From Muribaculaceae bacterium (lineage in GTDB: Bacteria; Bacteroidota; Bacteroidia; Bacteroidales; Muribaculaceae), in the NCBI GenBank assembly GCA_022509225.1, contig JAFLTM010000010.1, positions 1-37,950 of the forward strand: a DNA stretch of 37,950 nucleotides. The letters run 5' to 3'. The first letter of the stretch is position 1, and the number at the start of each line of letters is the position of its first letter. A program made the translations under genes and the position numbers. Of this stretch, positions 7,487-17,104 are shown one piece after another. The notes under the pieces were generated by a model. The model was given only the letters and a program-made list of their open reading frames with translations. It had not been told where the DNA came from and did not search any database.

Positions 7487-9364
7487 ATGGGAAATGTGAA
7501 AAATCCCATTAGAAAAGAATATTTTCTGCCTACCACAAGGGATGAAATGATCCGATTGGGGTGGGATCAGGCGGATATAATCATTTTTTCCGGTGATGCT
7601 TATGTAGACCATCCTTCATTTGGAGCTTCAGTTATTGGAAGGGTTTTACAAAACGCCGGATTTAAGGTTGCGATAGTCCCTCAACCTAACTGGAGAGATG
7701 ATCTCAGAGATTTTAAAAAATTAGGGAGACCTCGTTTATTTTTTGGTGTTTCAGCCGGTGCCATGGATTCAATGGTGAACCATTACACTGCCGGTCGACG
7801 TCTTCGTCATGACGATGCATACACCCCGGGCGGCCGACATGGTATGCGCCCCGATTATCCAACTATTGTTTATTCAAAAATCCTGAAAGAACTCTATCCG
7901 GATAGTCCTGTAATTGCAGGTGGAATAGAGGCATCTCTCCGCAGGGTTTCACATTATGATTATTGGCAGGATAAACTTCGTCCTTCCATTTTGTCGGACT
8001 CAGGAGCCGATATGTTATGTTACGGCATGGGAGAAAGGACCATGTTGGAAATTGCACGTCAACTGGATTCCGGCATCCCAATCCATGAAATTACTGATAT
8101 TCCTCAGACCGTGCTCTTTTCTAACCAGATTCCCGCATCAACAGATATAAGGCTTCACAGTTATGAGGATTGTTTAAAAAATAAAAAGCTTCAGGCAGCA
8201 AATTTCAAATTTATTGAAGAGGAGTCAAATAAATATGAGGGGAAGGTGATATGGCAGAAAACCGGAAATAAAATGATAAAGATCAATCCGTTGTTCCATC
8301 CTATGACAGAGGATGAAATGGATGCGATCTATTCCTTGCCTTTCACCCGGATGCCCCATCCTCGATATAAGGGGAAGGATATTCCTGCCTATAATATGAT
8401 AAGACATTCCGTCACATTGCATCGAGGATGCTTTGGCGGCTGCTCGTTTTGCACAATTTCTGCCCATCAAGGAAAATTCATATCATCACGGTCAAAAGAG
8501 TCTGTGCTCAAAGAAGTGAAACAGATTACTGAAATGAATGATTTCAAGGGATATATATCTGATTTAGGGGGGCCATCCGCTAATATGTATTCTCTGAAAG
8601 GGAAAGATATTGAAATTTGTAAAAAATGCAAAAAGCCATCTTGTCTCCATCCGGTTGTGTGTCCTAATCTGAATGTAAATCACAGTAAACTGCTTGACTT
8701 ATATAAAAGTGCTTCTTCAATTGAGGGAGTAAAAAAAACTTTTGTGGGTAGTGGAGTAAGGTATGATCTGGCAATGGCGCCTGTTATTAATCCTGTTGAT
8801 AGGGATATAAATAATAAATATATAGAGGAATTAATTGAGCATCATGTGAGCGGAAGACTTAAAGTGGCACCGGAGCACACTTCAGACCATGTATTAAATT
8901 TGATGAGGAAACCCTCTTTCTCATTATTTAAAAAGTTTAAAGCTAAGTTCGAAAGTGTAAATAGAGCTCAAAATTTAAAACAGGAACTAATACCTTACTT
9001 TATTTCTTCTCATCCGGGATGCAAGCTGGATGATATGGCCGATCTGGTTGTGGAAACAAAAGATTTGAATTACCACCTCGAACAGGTACAGGATTTTACT
9101 CCCACACCAATGACGCTATCCACTGAAATATATTATAGTGGAATCAATCCATACACCGGAGAAAAAATATATATTCCAAAAACAGAAGAAGAAAAGAAAT
9201 TTCAAAAACAATTTTTTTTCTGGTACAAACCGGAATTGTTTAGAGACTTGTCTCTATTTTTGAAGAAAGTGGGAAGAATAGATATTTTAAAAAGACTTTC
9301 CTCGAATTCTGAAAGAAATTATCGCAAGAAAAATTCAAAGAGAGAAAGACCTGAGCCATATTGA
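7487..9364 (+). CDS. ygiQ: YgiQ-family radical SAM protein
   Basis: The 625-residue protein belongs to the UPF0313/YgiQ group of radical SAM enzymes. An N-terminal domain (LPTTRDEMIRLGWDQADIIIFSGDAYVDHPSFG) precedes the radical SAM domain, whose [4Fe-4S] cluster ligands are Cys315, Cys319 and Cys322 in RGCFGGCSFC. A second Cys-rich stretch follows (CKKCKKPSCLHPVVCPN), then the DUF3362-type C-terminal part and a basic tail. The reaction is not established for the family as far as I know. One base separates its ATG from the uvrB stop, so the two are cotranscribed, which may hint at a stress-related role but does not prove it. Length is slightly below that of E. coli YgiQ. Confidence 0.93.
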   Translation: MGNVKNPIRKEYFLPTTRDEMIRLGWDQADIIIFSGDAYVDHPSFGASVIGRVLQNAGFKVAIVPQPNWRDDLRDFKKLGRPRLFFGVSAGAMDSMVNHYTAGRRLRHDDAYTPGGRHGMRPDYPTIVYSKILKELYPDSPVIAGGIEASLRRVSHYDYWQDKLRPSILSDSGADMLCYGMGERTMLEIARQLDSGIPIHEITDIPQTVLFSNQIPASTDIRLHSYEDCLKNKKLQAANFKFIEEESNKYEGKVIWQKTGNKMIKINPLFHPMTEDEMDAIYSLPFTRMPHPRYKGKDIPAYNMIRHSVTLHRGCFGGCSFCTISAHQGKFISSRSKESVLKEVKQITEMNDFKGYISDLGGPSANMYSLKGKDIEICKKCKKPSCLHPVVCPNLNVNHSKLLDLYKSASSIEGVKKTFVGSGVRYDLAMAPVINPVDRDINNKYIEELIEHHVSGRLKVAPEHTSDHVLNLMRKPSFSLFKKFKAKFESVNRAQNLKQELIPYFISSHPGCKLDDMADLVVETKDLNYHLEQVQDFTPTPMTLSTEIYYSGINPYTGEKIYIPKTEEEKKFQKQFFFWYKPELFRDLSLFLKKVGRIDILKRLSSNSERNYRKKNSKRERPEPY

Positions 9365-9374
9365 TTGCGAATAG

Positions 9375-9406
9375 ATTGGCTAATAAAGAATTTTAAGTTA
9401 TCTTTG
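9375..9406 (+). promoter_or_regulatory. Housekeeping promoter of dpp5
   Basis: ATTG (9375-9378), 20 bp, then TATCTTTG (9399-9406): a good Bacteroidota -33/-7 pair. The leader of about 75 nt contains a small hairpin GGGAA-N5-TTCCC at 9420-9434. Confidence 0.65.
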
Positions 9407-9486
9407 CCTATAAACCGTTGGGAAGATTATTCCCGAATCTGGAGGGATAATACTTGAAATAACAATCTAACTAAACAGCCATACAA

Positions 9487-11586
9487 ATGAAAAAAAACTA
9501 TCTGATAATGGGAACATTATTGTTGCCTCTTCTCGCCGCTTGCAGCGGAGAGAAAAAAAAGGAAAATAAGATTATTGACAAACCTGACATAAAGGTTGAA
9601 AACGGCTTGTTGACCCCCGAGATTCTGGAGTCTTTCGGCCGTATATCCCAGGCACTCCCCTCACCTGACGGGAAAGATATAATTTTCACTTTATCTTATG
9701 AAAGTATAGAGGAAAACCGTTCTAATGCAGAAATATATAAAATAGGAACGGAAAACACTGAGATGCAAAGACTAACCACTACAGCATCTTCAGAATCAAA
9801 TATAAGATGGATTGAAAACGGGTCAAAAATAGCCTATCTCAAGAAAGATGACCAATTGAATTCAACCCAACTCTTTGTGATGAATGCAGACGGATCTGAT
9901 TCAAAACGAATTTCGGAAGTGAAGAACGGAATAGAATGTTTTGAAATATCACCGGATGGAACGAAAATCATCTACGGTTCTCCCATAGATGATTTCAATA
10001 AAAATGATGAACAGCTTTTTGAAGGATTACCGAAGACAACCGGAAGAGTCGTCGATGACCTCATGTATAAGCACTGGGATGAATGGGTGACACAGATACC
10101 TCATCCGTTTGTTGCCGATTTCTCATTACAAGGCCTCACTAATGCCAAAGATATAATGGAGGGGGAACCATACGAATGTCCGATGAGACCTTTTGGGGGC
10201 GCTGATGCATTTGCATGGGCTCCCGATAGTAAATCATTGGTTTATGTTTCAAGGAAGCTCAAAGGTCAGGATTATGCATTTTCCACCAATAGCAATCTCT
10301 ATTGCTATGAATTGGAATCCGGAAGAACCACATGTCTCACTGAAGAAAATCCCGGTTATGACACAAATCCGGCATTTTCTCCTGACGGCACAAAACTTGC
10401 TTGGCTTTCGATGGCGACAGCCAAATATGAAAGCGATAAAAAAAGATTGATGGTGATGGATGTTGCTACCGGTGAGAAGACCGATCTTACATCAAACTGG
10501 GACTATTGGCCTGAAGAAATCGCTTGGTCTCCAAATGGCGAATCCATTTGGTTCACTGCTTATTATCAAGGTGTTTCCCCTGTGTTTAAAATTAATGTTA
10601 AGGATTGTAAGATAGACACTATCGCTGACGGAATTTGTGATTTTACCGGCGTAATGCCTCTATCCGACAATTCGGCAATTGTGCTGCGACATTCAATGCG
10701 ATCACCCAATGAAATCTGCCATATCACAGAGGGTTCAGAAGAGGTAAAGGAACTCACCTCAGTTAATAAAGACCTTCTGGCTGAACTAAAATTGGGTGAA
10801 GTTCAAAAAGTGATGGTTCCGACAACCGACGGAAAGGAGATGTTGTCTTGGATTATCACTCCTCCTGATTTTGACCCGACTAAAAAATATCCTGCTATCG
10901 TGTATTGTCAAGGTGGCCCTCAATCCGCTGTAAGCCAATTTTGGAGCTACAGATGGAATTTTATGATTATGGCGGCCAACGGTTATGTCATCATAGCACC
11001 CAACAGACGAGGTGTACCCGGGTTCGGCACTGAATGGAATCGTCAGATTTCAGGCGATTATGGTGGTCAGAATATGAAAGATTATCTCTCAGCAGCAGAT
11101 TATTTGGGAGCGCAACCTTATGTTGACAAATCCAAGATGGCTGCTATTGGTGCAAGTTACGGTGGCTTCTCAGTGTATTGGCTTGCAGGTCATCACGAAG
11201 GTCGTTTCGCAGCTCTGATAGCTCATGCCGGAATTTTCAATGTAGAGGCTCAATATCTTGAAACAGAAGAAATGTGGTTCGCTGATTTTGATTTAGGAGG
11301 ACCATTCTGGGACAAAACCAATGCGGTTGCACAAAAAAGTTATGCCAATTCTCCTCACTTGTTTGTTAATGAATGGACCGCTCCGATTCTTGTTACGGTG
11401 GGAGAATTAGACTACAGAATACTTGCCTCTCAAGGAATGATGGCGTTTAACGCTGCAAAAATGCATGGTCTTGAGGCTGAAATGCTTGTTTTCCCTGATG
11501 AAAACCATTGGGTGTTAAAACCACAGAACGCAATCCTATGGCAAAGAGTATTCTTCAGGTTCCTTGACAAATATCTTAAAAATTAA
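9487..11586 (+). CDS. dpp5: Dipeptidyl-peptidase 5 (S9C serine peptidase), lipoprotein
   Basis: A 699-residue secreted peptidase. The N-terminus has a lipoprotein signal peptide with lipobox LLAAC (Cys19). Then comes a seven-bladed beta-propeller-like region with repeated SPDG/APDS-type strand ends, and a C-terminal alpha/beta hydrolase. The catalytic triad is visible: Ser557 (GASYGGFS), Asp642 (GELDYRI) and His674 (DENHWVL). The stretches DLMYKHWDEWV and AGHHEGRFAALIAHAGIFN closely resemble Porphyromonas gingivalis DPP5 as I remember it, which removes N-terminal dipeptides from oligopeptides in the periplasm. The P. gingivalis enzyme has an ordinary signal peptide rather than a lipobox. No acidic surface-export signal follows Cys19, so periplasmic-side anchoring is more likely. 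It is monocistronic, with its own promoter and terminator. Confidence 0.9.
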   Translation: MKKNYLIMGTLLLPLLAACSGEKKKENKIIDKPDIKVENGLLTPEILESFGRISQALPSPDGKDIIFTLSYESIEENRSNAEIYKIGTENTEMQRLTTTASSESNIRWIENGSKIAYLKKDDQLNSTQLFVMNADGSDSKRISEVKNGIECFEISPDGTKIIYGSPIDDFNKNDEQLFEGLPKTTGRVVDDLMYKHWDEWVTQIPHPFVADFSLQGLTNAKDIMEGEPYECPMRPFGGADAFAWAPDSKSLVYVSRKLKGQDYAFSTNSNLYCYELESGRTTCLTEENPGYDTNPAFSPDGTKLAWLSMATAKYESDKKRLMVMDVATGEKTDLTSNWDYWPEEIAWSPNGESIWFTAYYQGVSPVFKINVKDCKIDTIADGICDFTGVMPLSDNSAIVLRHSMRSPNEICHITEGSEEVKELTSVNKDLLAELKLGEVQKVMVPTTDGKEMLSWIITPPDFDPTKKYPAIVYCQGGPQSAVSQFWSYRWNFMIMAANGYVIIAPNRRGVPGFGTEWNRQISGDYGGQNMKDYLSAADYLGAQPYVDKSKMAAIGASYGGFSVYWLAGHHEGRFAALIAHAGIFNVEAQYLETEEMWFADFDLGGPFWDKTNAVAQKSYANSPHLFVNEWTAPILVTVGELDYRILASQGMMAFNAAKMHGLEAEMLVFPDENHWVLKPQNAILWQRVFFRFLDKYLKN

Positions 11587-11640
11587 AATCAGATGTGACT
11601 GTTAGGGTCTAGAACTTCTTTTAACGGATCAATATCCTAC

Positions 11641-11671
11641 AAAAAAAATACCTATTACTAGGTATTTTTTT
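11641..11671 (+). terminator. Terminator after dpp5
   Basis: Hairpin TACCTA (11649-11654), loop TTAC, TAGGTA (11659-11664), flanked by eight A and a run of T, so an extended A-T stem can form. It lies 55 bp after the dpp5 stop codon. Confidence 0.8.
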
Positions 11672-11713
11672 ATTTTTGATTCATCCTGAAAATAAGCTGC
11701 CACTTAATTTTAT

Positions 11714-11721
11714 TAATTTTG
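11714..11721 (+). promoter_or_regulatory. -7 box of feoAB
   Basis: TAATTTTG fits TAnnTTTG 19 bp before the feoAB ATG. No convincing -33 element and no obvious Fur box were seen in the spacer. Confidence 0.5.
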
Positions 11722-11740
11722 AAACATCAAACACAGATAG

Positions 11741-14182
11741 ATGAGGCTTTCGGAACTCAAACCGGGACAAAGCGGAATTATTGTTAAGATTTTAGGACAT
11801 GGCGCTTTTAGAAAAAGAGTCATGGAAATGGGGTTTGTCAAAGGTCGTCAGATAACGCATGTATTGAATGCCCCCCTTCAGGATCCTATAAAATTCCAAT
11901 TGATGGATTATGAAGTGTCTCTGAGAAGGTCTGAAGCCAATATGATAGAGATAGAGTCGGTTGAAGACTGGGATCATCAGGTGGAAAATAAAATTAAGGT
12001 CACACCTATTAGTAGTGCTTCCACAATTTCAGTCAGGAAAGACAAAATTATTAATATTGCCCTGATAGGTAACCCTAACTGCGGCAAGACATCTCTTTTC
12101 AATATTGTTTCCGGTGCGCACGAACATGTGGGGAATTATGCCGGTGTGACTGTTGGCGCAAAAGAGGGGAAAATGAAATATAAGGGATATGAGTTTAATG
12201 TTGTGGATCTTCCGGGAACATACTCATTATCCGCTTATTCTCCTGAGGAACTGTATGTGATGAGGTATTTGAAAGATGAAACCCCTGACGTGATAGTAAA
12301 TGTGGTGGTGGCATCCAATTTGGAACGTAACCTCTTTCTCACTACAGAGCTTATAGACATGAACAGGAGCATGGTGATTGCTCTTAACATGTTTGATGAA
12401 CTCGAAAAAAAGAATATAAAACTTGATTATGATTTACTGGGTAAGATGCTCGGTGTGCCGATAGTGCCGACAACAGCATCTACCGGCTGGGGGATTGACA
12501 AACTTCTTGACACTATAATCGAAGTGTATGAATTGCAGAACCCTGACACCCGCCATATCCACATAACAATGCGACCTGAGGTTGAAGAATCCATCAGGAA
12601 ATTAATTGATGCACTTAAAGAGGACAAAGATATTCCGGAACGTTTTTCTCAAAGATTCCTTGCTATCAAGATGCTTGAAAGAGATCCGGAGGTGAAACGT
12701 ATGCTCGAGAAGTATCCATCTTATCCGATATGCGAAAAAATAAGGGATGATCAAGACAAGAAGATACAAAAAGCTTTGGGAGAAGACGCAAATGCAATAA
12801 TCTCTTCTGAAAAATTTGGATTCATTCAAGGGGCATTGGCAGAGACAATGCAAAACGAAGGAGAAAAGACCGACTATTCAACCAAGGTTATAGATGCATT
12901 TGTCACAAATAAATTGTTTGGTTTCCCGATTTTCTTACTTGTTATGTGGCTTATGTTTTGGGCCACTTTCCAAATTGGTTCTTATCCTATGGAATGGATT
13001 GAGAATCTGATAGGTTGGATTTCAAATATTCTTGGACAAAACATGACCGACGGGCCCTTGAAGGATTTAATTCTCGACGGAATAATCGGGGGTGTGGGTT
13101 CGGTTATCGTGTTCCTTCCCAATATTTTAATCCTCTATACTTTCATATCGTTTATGGAAGATTCAGGTTATATGGCCAGAGTTGCTTTTATAATGGATAA
13201 ACTCATGCATAAAATGGGGCTTCACGGTAAATCATTCATACCACTTGTTATGGGTTTTGGATGTAACGTTCCTGCCATAATGTCAACAAGGATTATAGAA
13301 AGTCATTCAAGCCGACTGATAACTATTTTAATAAATCCGTTCATAAGCTGTTCAGCACGTATACCTATCTATGTGCTTTTGGCAGGTGCATTTTTCCCGA
13401 CAAATGGAGCATGGGTCTTTGTAGGTCTTTATGTCTTGGGGATAGTGGTTGCAGTTTTGACAGCACGCCTTATGCGTCGCTTTTGGTTTAAAGCTGATGA
13501 AACTCCTTTTGTCATGGAGCTTCCCCCTTATAGGATGCCAACATTAAAAGCCACATTGAGAAACATGTGGGCTAAAGCTGACCAATACATCAAGAAAATG
13601 GGAGGTTTGATTTTAGTAGCTTCTATAATAATTTGGGCTCTCTCCTATTTTCCCAGATATGATTATAAAGATATTCCTCCCGAGTATCAAACAGAAGTTT
13701 TGTCTGAAATGAACGATTCTCCGGGAAACAGTTTTGTTAATGAAGAAGAAATGGAAGGTTTTATTTTATCAGAGTATCAGGAAAGCCATTCTATTTTGAG
13801 TTATATAGGAAAATTTATTCATCCCGTCATGCAACCCCTTGATCTGGGGTGGAAAGCTTGTTGTTCCCTTTTGGCAGGATGTGCAGCCAAAGAAGTTGTT
13901 GTCTCAACATTAGGGGTGTTATATGTAGGTGAAGATGATGCGGATCTATTGTCAAAACGACTGCAGACTCCCTCCAAATTAACCGGCAAAACACCTTTCA
14001 CTCCTGCCTCTGCACTTGGATTCATGGTTTTTGTTTTGCTTTATTTTCCTTGTGTCGCAACTATAACAGCTATCGTTAAGGAAACAAGATCTTGGAAATG
14101 GGGTCTTTTCTCTGTTCTCTACAACACTTCTATCGCCTGGGTTTGTGCGTTTGTGATTTACAGGATAGCCCTGTTATTTTAG
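11741..14182 (+). CDS. feoB: Ferrous iron transporter, FeoA-FeoB fusion
   Basis: The 813-residue protein joins a FeoA-like SH3 domain (residues 1-75, MRLSELKPGQSGIIVKILG) to FeoB, an arrangement common in Bacteroidota. The G-protein domain shows G1 GNPNCGKTS (110-118), G3 DLPGT (157-161) and G4 NMFD (216-219), followed by the helical guanine-dissociation-inhibitor region. The membrane part carries two Gate motifs (FIPLVMGFGCNVPAIMSTR and LLAGCAAKEVVVSTLGVLY) and ends in a hydrophobic helix. The protein moves Fe(II) across the inner membrane and serves anaerobes living where iron is reduced. The fused FeoA replaces a separate gene, and no feoC-like gene is adjacent. The gene converges on clpC, with two hairpins between them. 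Confidence 0.96.
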   Translation: MRLSELKPGQSGIIVKILGHGAFRKRVMEMGFVKGRQITHVLNAPLQDPIKFQLMDYEVSLRRSEANMIEIESVEDWDHQVENKIKVTPISSASTISVRKDKIINIALIGNPNCGKTSLFNIVSGAHEHVGNYAGVTVGAKEGKMKYKGYEFNVVDLPGTYSLSAYSPEELYVMRYLKDETPDVIVNVVVASNLERNLFLTTELIDMNRSMVIALNMFDELEKKNIKLDYDLLGKMLGVPIVPTTASTGWGIDKLLDTIIEVYELQNPDTRHIHITMRPEVEESIRKLIDALKEDKDIPERFSQRFLAIKMLERDPEVKRMLEKYPSYPICEKIRDDQDKKIQKALGEDANAIISSEKFGFIQGALAETMQNEGEKTDYSTKVIDAFVTNKLFGFPIFLLVMWLMFWATFQIGSYPMEWIENLIGWISNILGQNMTDGPLKDLILDGIIGGVGSVIVFLPNILILYTFISFMEDSGYMARVAFIMDKLMHKMGLHGKSFIPLVMGFGCNVPAIMSTRIIESHSSRLITILINPFISCSARIPIYVLLAGAFFPTNGAWVFVGLYVLGIVVAVLTARLMRRFWFKADETPFVMELPPYRMPTLKATLRNMWAKADQYIKKMGGLILVASIIIWALSYFPRYDYKDIPPEYQTEVLSEMNDSPGNSFVNEEEMEGFILSEYQESHSILSYIGKFIHPVMQPLDLGWKACCSLLAGCAAKEVVVSTLGVLYVGEDDADLLSKRLQTPSKLTGKTPFTPASALGFMVFVLLYFPCVATITAIVKETRSWKWGLFSVLYNTSIAWVCAFVIYRIALLF

Positions 14183-14215
14183 TTTTTTCATAATATTAAA
14201 GCGTATAGGTAATAG

Positions 14216-14234
14216 CCTCTAAGACGATTAGAGG
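14216..14234 (+). terminator. Hairpin after feoAB
   Basis: CCTCTAA (14216-14222), loop GACGA, TTAGAGG (14228-14234): a perfect 7-bp stem 34 bp past the feoAB stop codon. It has no T-run directly after it, so it is probably an upstream companion of the stronger hairpin at 14251-14287. Confidence 0.45.
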
Positions 14235-14250
14235 GTGTGTCAAAAAGAAA

Positions 14251-14287
14251 TAAACCCTAAAAGTTTTTGTCTAACTTTTAGGGTTTA
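14251..14287. terminator. Bidirectional terminator between feoAB and clpC
   Basis: A perfect 15-bp inverted repeat: the arm starting TAAACCCTAAAAGTT (14251-14265), a 7-nt loop, and its complement (14273-14287). The site is A-rich on the left and T-rich on the right, which suits both convergent transcripts. Confidence 0.8.
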
Positions 14288-14344
14288 CTTCTTATCATGG
14301 CATCTCAAAAACTGATATTATAGATCTATGCTTTTTACTTAGAT

Positions 14345-16894
14345 TTATTTGTCAATCAGAGACTCGTATTCAACTTTGGGTTTCTCATCGCCTTCAGAGT
14401 AAGACACATTGATATTTCCAGCTATCTTACCTTCAGCATTTAACCTCAACATAAGTTCAGCCAACTCATCTTCAAGGTATTTTTGGATCGACCTTTTTAA
14501 TGGCCTTGCCCCGAAGTTTCTGTCATAGCCCTTTTCTGCAATGAAAAGTTTGGCTTCGTCGCTTATATTAAGATTAAAACCAAGTTTCTCAACTCTTGAA
14601 TAATAATCTTTTAATTCTATGTCAATGATCTTGAGGATTGCATCCTTCTCCAATTGATCGAACATGATGATATCGTCAACCCTGTTCAAAAATTCCGGTG
14701 AAAATGCCCTGTTCAAAGCTTTGGATATTACACTCTGGGCTTGTTGTTTGGACACAACCTCGGTGTTAAATCCGACACCTCCCCCGAATTCTTTCAGCTG
14801 ACGAGAACCCACATTACTCGTCATGATCAGGATTGTGTTTTTAAAGTCTATTTTCCTGCCTAAAGAATCGGTTAGCCTTCCTTCATCCATCACTTGAAGA
14901 AGAAGATTGAACACATCCGGATGCGCCTTCTCTATCTCATCAAGCAACACCACTGAATAAGGATGCCTCCTTACTTTTTCTGTAAGCTGTCCGCCTTCTT
15001 CATATCCAACATATCCCGGAGGTGCTCCAACAAGTCTTGAAACGGTGAATTTTTCCATAAATTCACTCATGTCAAGTCGAATCAAAGCATCTTTGGAATC
15101 AAAAAGATATTCTGCAATCTTCTTTGCAAGATGTGTTTTCCCTACTCCTGTGGGCCCTAAAAACATAAACACACCAATTGGCTTGTCAGGATTTTTAAGA
15201 CCTATACGGTTGCGTTGAATTGCCTTGACAACTTTTTTTATTGCATCATCCTGACCAATCACTGACCCTTCGAGCACTGAACCCATTTGCAAAAGTCTGC
15301 TTCCTTCAGCCTGTGCAATCCGTTGGGTGGGCACGCCTGTCATCATGGCAACAACTTGTGCCACATTTTCTTCATCAACCGGCTGCCGTTCCTCATCTAT
15401 TTTCTTTTCCCAATCCTGTTTAACTTTTTCAAGTTCCTGCTTCTTTTTATTCTCTTCGTCTCTTAACGAAGCAGCGAGTTCAAAGTTTTGTGATTTTGCT
15501 GCCTGAAGTTTTTCTTCAGTTATTTTGTCAATCTCTTTTTCAAGTTTTTCTATTTCTTCCGGCACCACAATTTTTGTTATATGAACTCTGGATCCGGCTT
15601 CATCGAGTGCATCAAGAGCTTTATCGGGGAAATTACGGTCGCTGACATACCTTTGGGTAAGGTCAACACATGCGCGTAGAGCCTCATCAGTATAATTTAC
15701 ATTATGGTGACTCTCATATTTGTCTTTAACCTTTTTCAAGATCTCCAATGTCTCATCTGGTGTAGTAGGCTCCACCATTACTTTCTGGAAACGACGTTCC
15801 AAGGCACCGTCTTTTTCAATATTCTGCCGGTATTCATCAAGAGTCGTGGCACCAACACACTGGATTTCGCCTCTTGCCAATGCAGGTTTAAGCATATTGG
15901 CGGCATCCATGGATCCGGCGGCTCCACCAGCACCGACAATGGTATGGATTTCATCAATGAAAAGGATTATATCGGGATTTTTCTGAAGTTCATCTAAAAC
16001 CGCCTTTATCCTTTCTTCAAATTGACCACGATATTTTGTGCCCGCCACCATTCCTGCCATGTCAAGACCGATCACTCTTTTATTGAGAAGGACACGTGGC
16101 ACCAGATGTTGCATAATTCTAATTGCCAGTCCTTCTACTATAGCAGATTTACCCACACCCGGTTCACCTATTAAAACGGGATTGTTCTTTTTTCTTCGAG
16201 AAAGAATCTGGGCTAACCTCTCTATTTCATTTTCTCTACCCACCACTGGATCAAGCCTGCCTTCAGCGGCAGCTTTTGTCATATCATATCCAAATTTATC
16301 CAAGGCAGGTGTGTCGGTTTTCTGACCTTTCGCACGAGTTGACCCCGGTTTGTTACCACGATTAAAATTGTCAGGCTGACCAAAGGGGGGCATATCATCC
16401 TCGTCATCCTCCTCCTCAAAGTTTTTACCGGCCTTGGGCAATGAAAAATCATTAAGATTCTGAATGGTTATATCAAAATTCAGATATTTCTCTTTTATGT
16501 TTTTTAACACTTCGCTGTCCATGGCTCTTTGATCATGAATCAGAGCAAGCAAGATGTGTTCACCTGACACAACATGAGCATTCATTTTCCTTGCCTCAGA
16601 CACGGCGAGATGCAGATGCCTTATGGCGGAAAGAGTTATTTTAAAATGTTGTTCGAACAAAGTGGTGCTTTCTAAAGGGGTTTCATTAGAGCTGAGATAA
16701 TCCTCTAAAAGTTGTTCCATTTCTTCAATCGGAATATTGAGCTGGCTAAGAATCCTGTAGGCATAACCGTCGTGATTCCGGAGTGCCCCTAAAACAAAGT
16801 GTTCGCTTTGAATGACACCGGAATTAAATTTTTTGGCTTCATTATAGGCTGCTTCGAGTATAGGACGAAACTGCCTTGAATAATCATTTTTCAT
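14345..16894 (-). CDS. clpC: Clp protease ATP-binding subunit ClpC
   Basis: The 849-residue AAA+ unfoldase feeds substrates to ClpP. The N-domain with two Clp repeats (about 1-145) is followed by an unusually acidic linker (EEEDDEDD, about 160-167). The first AAA domain has Walker A GEPGVGKS (243-250) and Walker [10 protein letters not shown] middle region carries a UVR-like motif ([16 protein letters not shown]), which marks ClpC rather than ClpA or ClpB. The second AAA domain has Walker A GPTGVGKT (580-587) and Walker [10 protein letters not shown]. The C-terminal D2-small domain is complete. It is monocistronic and divergent from gyrA. Its 210-bp upstream spacer holds an exact sigma-54 type element and no convincing minus-strand TAnnTTTG box, so sigma-54 control is a real possibility. 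Confidence 0.95.
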   Translation of the reverse strand: MKNDYSRQFRPILEAAYNEAKKFNSGVIQSEHFVLGALRNHDGYAYRILSQLNIPIEEMEQLLEDYLSSNETPLESTTLFEQHFKITLSAIRHLHLAVSEARKMNAHVVSGEHILLALIHDQRAMDSEVLKNIKEKYLNFDITIQNLNDFSLPKAGKNFEEEDDEDDMPPFGQPDNFNRGNKPGSTRAKGQKTDTPALDKFGYDMTKAAAEGRLDPVVGRENEIERLAQILSRRKKNNPVLIGEPGVGKSAIVEGLAIRIMQHLVPRVLLNKRVIGLDMAGMVAGTKYRGQFEERIKAVLDELQKNPDIILFIDEIHTIVGAGGAAGSMDAANMLKPALARGEIQCVGATTLDEYRQNIEKDGALERRFQKVMVEPTTPDETLEILKKVKDKYESHHNVNYTDEALRACVDLTQRYVSDRNFPDKALDALDEAGSRVHITKIVVPEEIEKLEKEIDKITEEKLQAAKSQNFELAASLRDEENKKKQELEKVKQDWEKKIDEERQPVDEENVAQVVAMMTGVPTQRIAQAEGSRLLQMGSVLEGSVIGQDDAIKKVVKAIQRNRIGLKNPDKPIGVFMFLGPTGVGKTHLAKKIAEYLFDSKDALIRLDMSEFMEKFTVSRLVGAPPGYVGYEEGGQLTEKVRRHPYSVVLLDEIEKAHPDVFNLLLQVMDEGRLTDSLGRKIDFKNTILIMTSNVGSRQLKEFGGGVGFNTEVVSKQQAQSVISKALNRAFSPEFLNRVDDIIMFDQLEKDAILKIIDIELKDYYSRVEKLGFNLNISDEAKLFIAEKGYDRNFGARPLKRSIQKYLEDELAELMLRLNAEGKIAGNINVSYSEGDEKPKVEYESLIDK

Positions 16895-16946
16895 TTATAT
16901 TAATCTGTATTTATTCACAAAAACATCAAATACTGAGAAATAAAAA

Positions 16947-16962
16947 GCAAATAATGTGCCAA
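16947..16962 (-). promoter_or_regulatory. Sigma-54 type -24/-12 promoter upstream of clpC
   Basis: On the minus strand, TTGGCAC-ATTAT-TTGC matches the RpoN core exactly. The GG (16959-16960) and GC (16947-16948) are separated by 10 bp. The predicted start near 16936 gives a leader of about 42 nt to the clpC ATG. No competing TAnnTTTG box was found on this strand of the spacer. Presence of the element is direct observation; RpoN use is inferred. Confidence 0.65.
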
Positions 16963-17005
16963 TAAATCAAAACATCCGTTTCTTATTTTTTGAATTGGTA
17001 TTCTT

Positions 17006-17037
17006 TTTGTCTGTTATGATAAAAATTAGTAACTTTG
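17006..17037 (+). promoter_or_regulatory. Housekeeping promoter of gyrA
   Basis: TTTG (17006-17009), 20 bp, then TAACTTTG (17030-17037): the best Bacteroidota -33/-7 pair in the window. It gives a leader of about 60 nt and places the short open frame that begins at 16956 partly upstream of the transcript. Confidence 0.8.
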
Positions 17038-17104
17038 CTTTAATGTTGAAAGAGGATGAATCAACGATTAAACAAGCCTCTTTTCGATTGAAAAAATTAG
17101 ATAA

